Position numbers and translations under genes: made by a program. Below, in pieces: positions 63,563 through 64,000 of a stretch of DNA of 64,000 bases; the stretch's first letter is position 1, and each line of letters begins with the position of its first letter. The stretch covers positions 496,001-560,000 of the forward strand of contig NZ_SMFZ01000002.1 of assembly GCF_004339565.1 (NCBI RefSeq), written 5' to 3'. The notes below the pieces were generated by a model, which saw only the letters and a program-made list of their open reading frames with translations, did not search any database and was not told the origin of the DNA. Source of the stretch: Pseudonocardia endophytica. Lineage in GTDB: Bacteria; Actinomycetota; Actinomycetes; Mycobacteriales; Pseudonocardiaceae.

Positions 63563-64000
63563 ATGCGTCGCCTCTTCGGAACCGACGGCGTCCGCGGCCT
63601 GGCGAACGGCGAACTCCTCACTCCGGAGTTCGCCGTCGTCGTCTGTGCTGCGGCCGCACGCACGCTGGCCCGCACGCCGGACTCGCGTCCGGTCGCCGTG
63701 GTCGGCAGGGACCCCCGCGCCAGCGGCGAGATGCTCGAGGCCGCCGTGGTGGCCGGGCTGACCTCCGCGGGTGCGGACGCGGTCCGGGTCGGTGTGCTGC
63801 CGACCCCGGCCGTCGCGCACCTGGTCGGCGAACTCGATGCCGACTTCGGTGTGATGATCTCCGCCTCGCACAACCCGATGCCGGACAACGGCATCAAACT
63901 GTTCGCCGCGGGTGGCCACAAGCTGCCCGACGAGCGCGAGGCGGAGATCGAGCGCGCCCTCGAGACGCCCGTTCCGGAGCGTCCGACCGGTGCCGCGGTC
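63563..64000 (+). CDS. glmM: Phosphoglucosamine mutase, 5' part
   Basis: Converts glucosamine-6-phosphate to glucosamine-1-phosphate for peptidoglycan precursors. Only the first 146 codons are in the window; the frame is open at the edge. The start MRRLFGTDGVRGLANGELLT, the Arg-containing VVGRDPRASGEML and the phosphoserine loop MISASHNPMPDNGIKLF (catalytic Ser in SASHNP) are present. The ATG follows the rpsI stop by 11 bases, in the rplM-rpsI-glmM order typical of actinobacteria. Confidence 0.97.
   Translation, partial: MRRLFGTDGVRGLANGELLTPEFAVVVCAAAARTLARTPDSRPVAVVGRDPRASGEMLEAAVVAGLTSAGADAVRVGVLPTPAVAHLVGELDADFGVMISASHNPMPDNGIKLFAAGGHKLPDEREAEIERALETPVPERPTGAAV

Overview
The window is a continuous, very GC-rich actinobacterial chromosome segment. 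Frequent GTG starts, GTGA and TGATG gene overlaps, leaderless-looking -10 elements, an mce operon, an ESX-4-type type VII secretion locus and actinobacterial ribosomal-operon synteny all point to Pseudonocardiaceae or a close relative; the genus is inferred from gene order and protein character, not from a search.

Layout. 1-5921: the 3' part of an mce operon (mceC fragment, mceD, mceE lipoprotein, mceF and two Mce-associated membrane proteins), probably for lipid or steroid uptake. 5922-7294: rplJ-rplL with an L10-type leader. 7311-9110: a perfect 49-bp palindrome, then on the minus strand an acyl-CoA ligase preceded by an overlapping 19-codon ORF. 9172-17135: rpoB-rpoC with a recognisable promoter. 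17250-19730: a small accessory island with a DUF559/AbiEi-like endonuclease gene and an HSL-type esterase, packed with six copies of a 62-bp palindromic repeat. 19890-24576: rpsL, a 25-codon ORF, rpsG, fusA, tuf. 25004-36868: S10 and spc operons through secY and adk, followed by map.

37821-43983: a second accessory block inside the ribosomal region: proton-translocating transhydrogenase (pntAA-pntAB-pntB), an overlapping DprA-like/ComF-like gene pair, and an MFS exporter. 44302-49153: infA, rpmJ, rpsM, rpsK, rpsD, rpoA, rplQ (L17 with a C-terminal extra domain) and truA, which seems to use a CTG start. 49098-50201: a small membrane protein and a yeast-type cytosine deaminase. 50262-62252: an ESX-4-type locus (eccB, mycP, eccD, eccC, a T7SS-associated protein, two WXG100 genes). 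62473-64000: rplM, rpsI and the 5' part of glmM.

The gene content is mostly core information processing. The unusual material is in the short gaps: a 62-bp dyad-repeat family (seven copies, five of them a ~124-bp-period array beside the DUF559 nuclease) with a compensatory base-pair change; a second palindrome family found only between convergent genes; two micro-ORFs coupled by TGATG overlaps; and the DprA/ComF pair. I see no tRNA or rRNA gene, transposase, prophage or CRISPR array.
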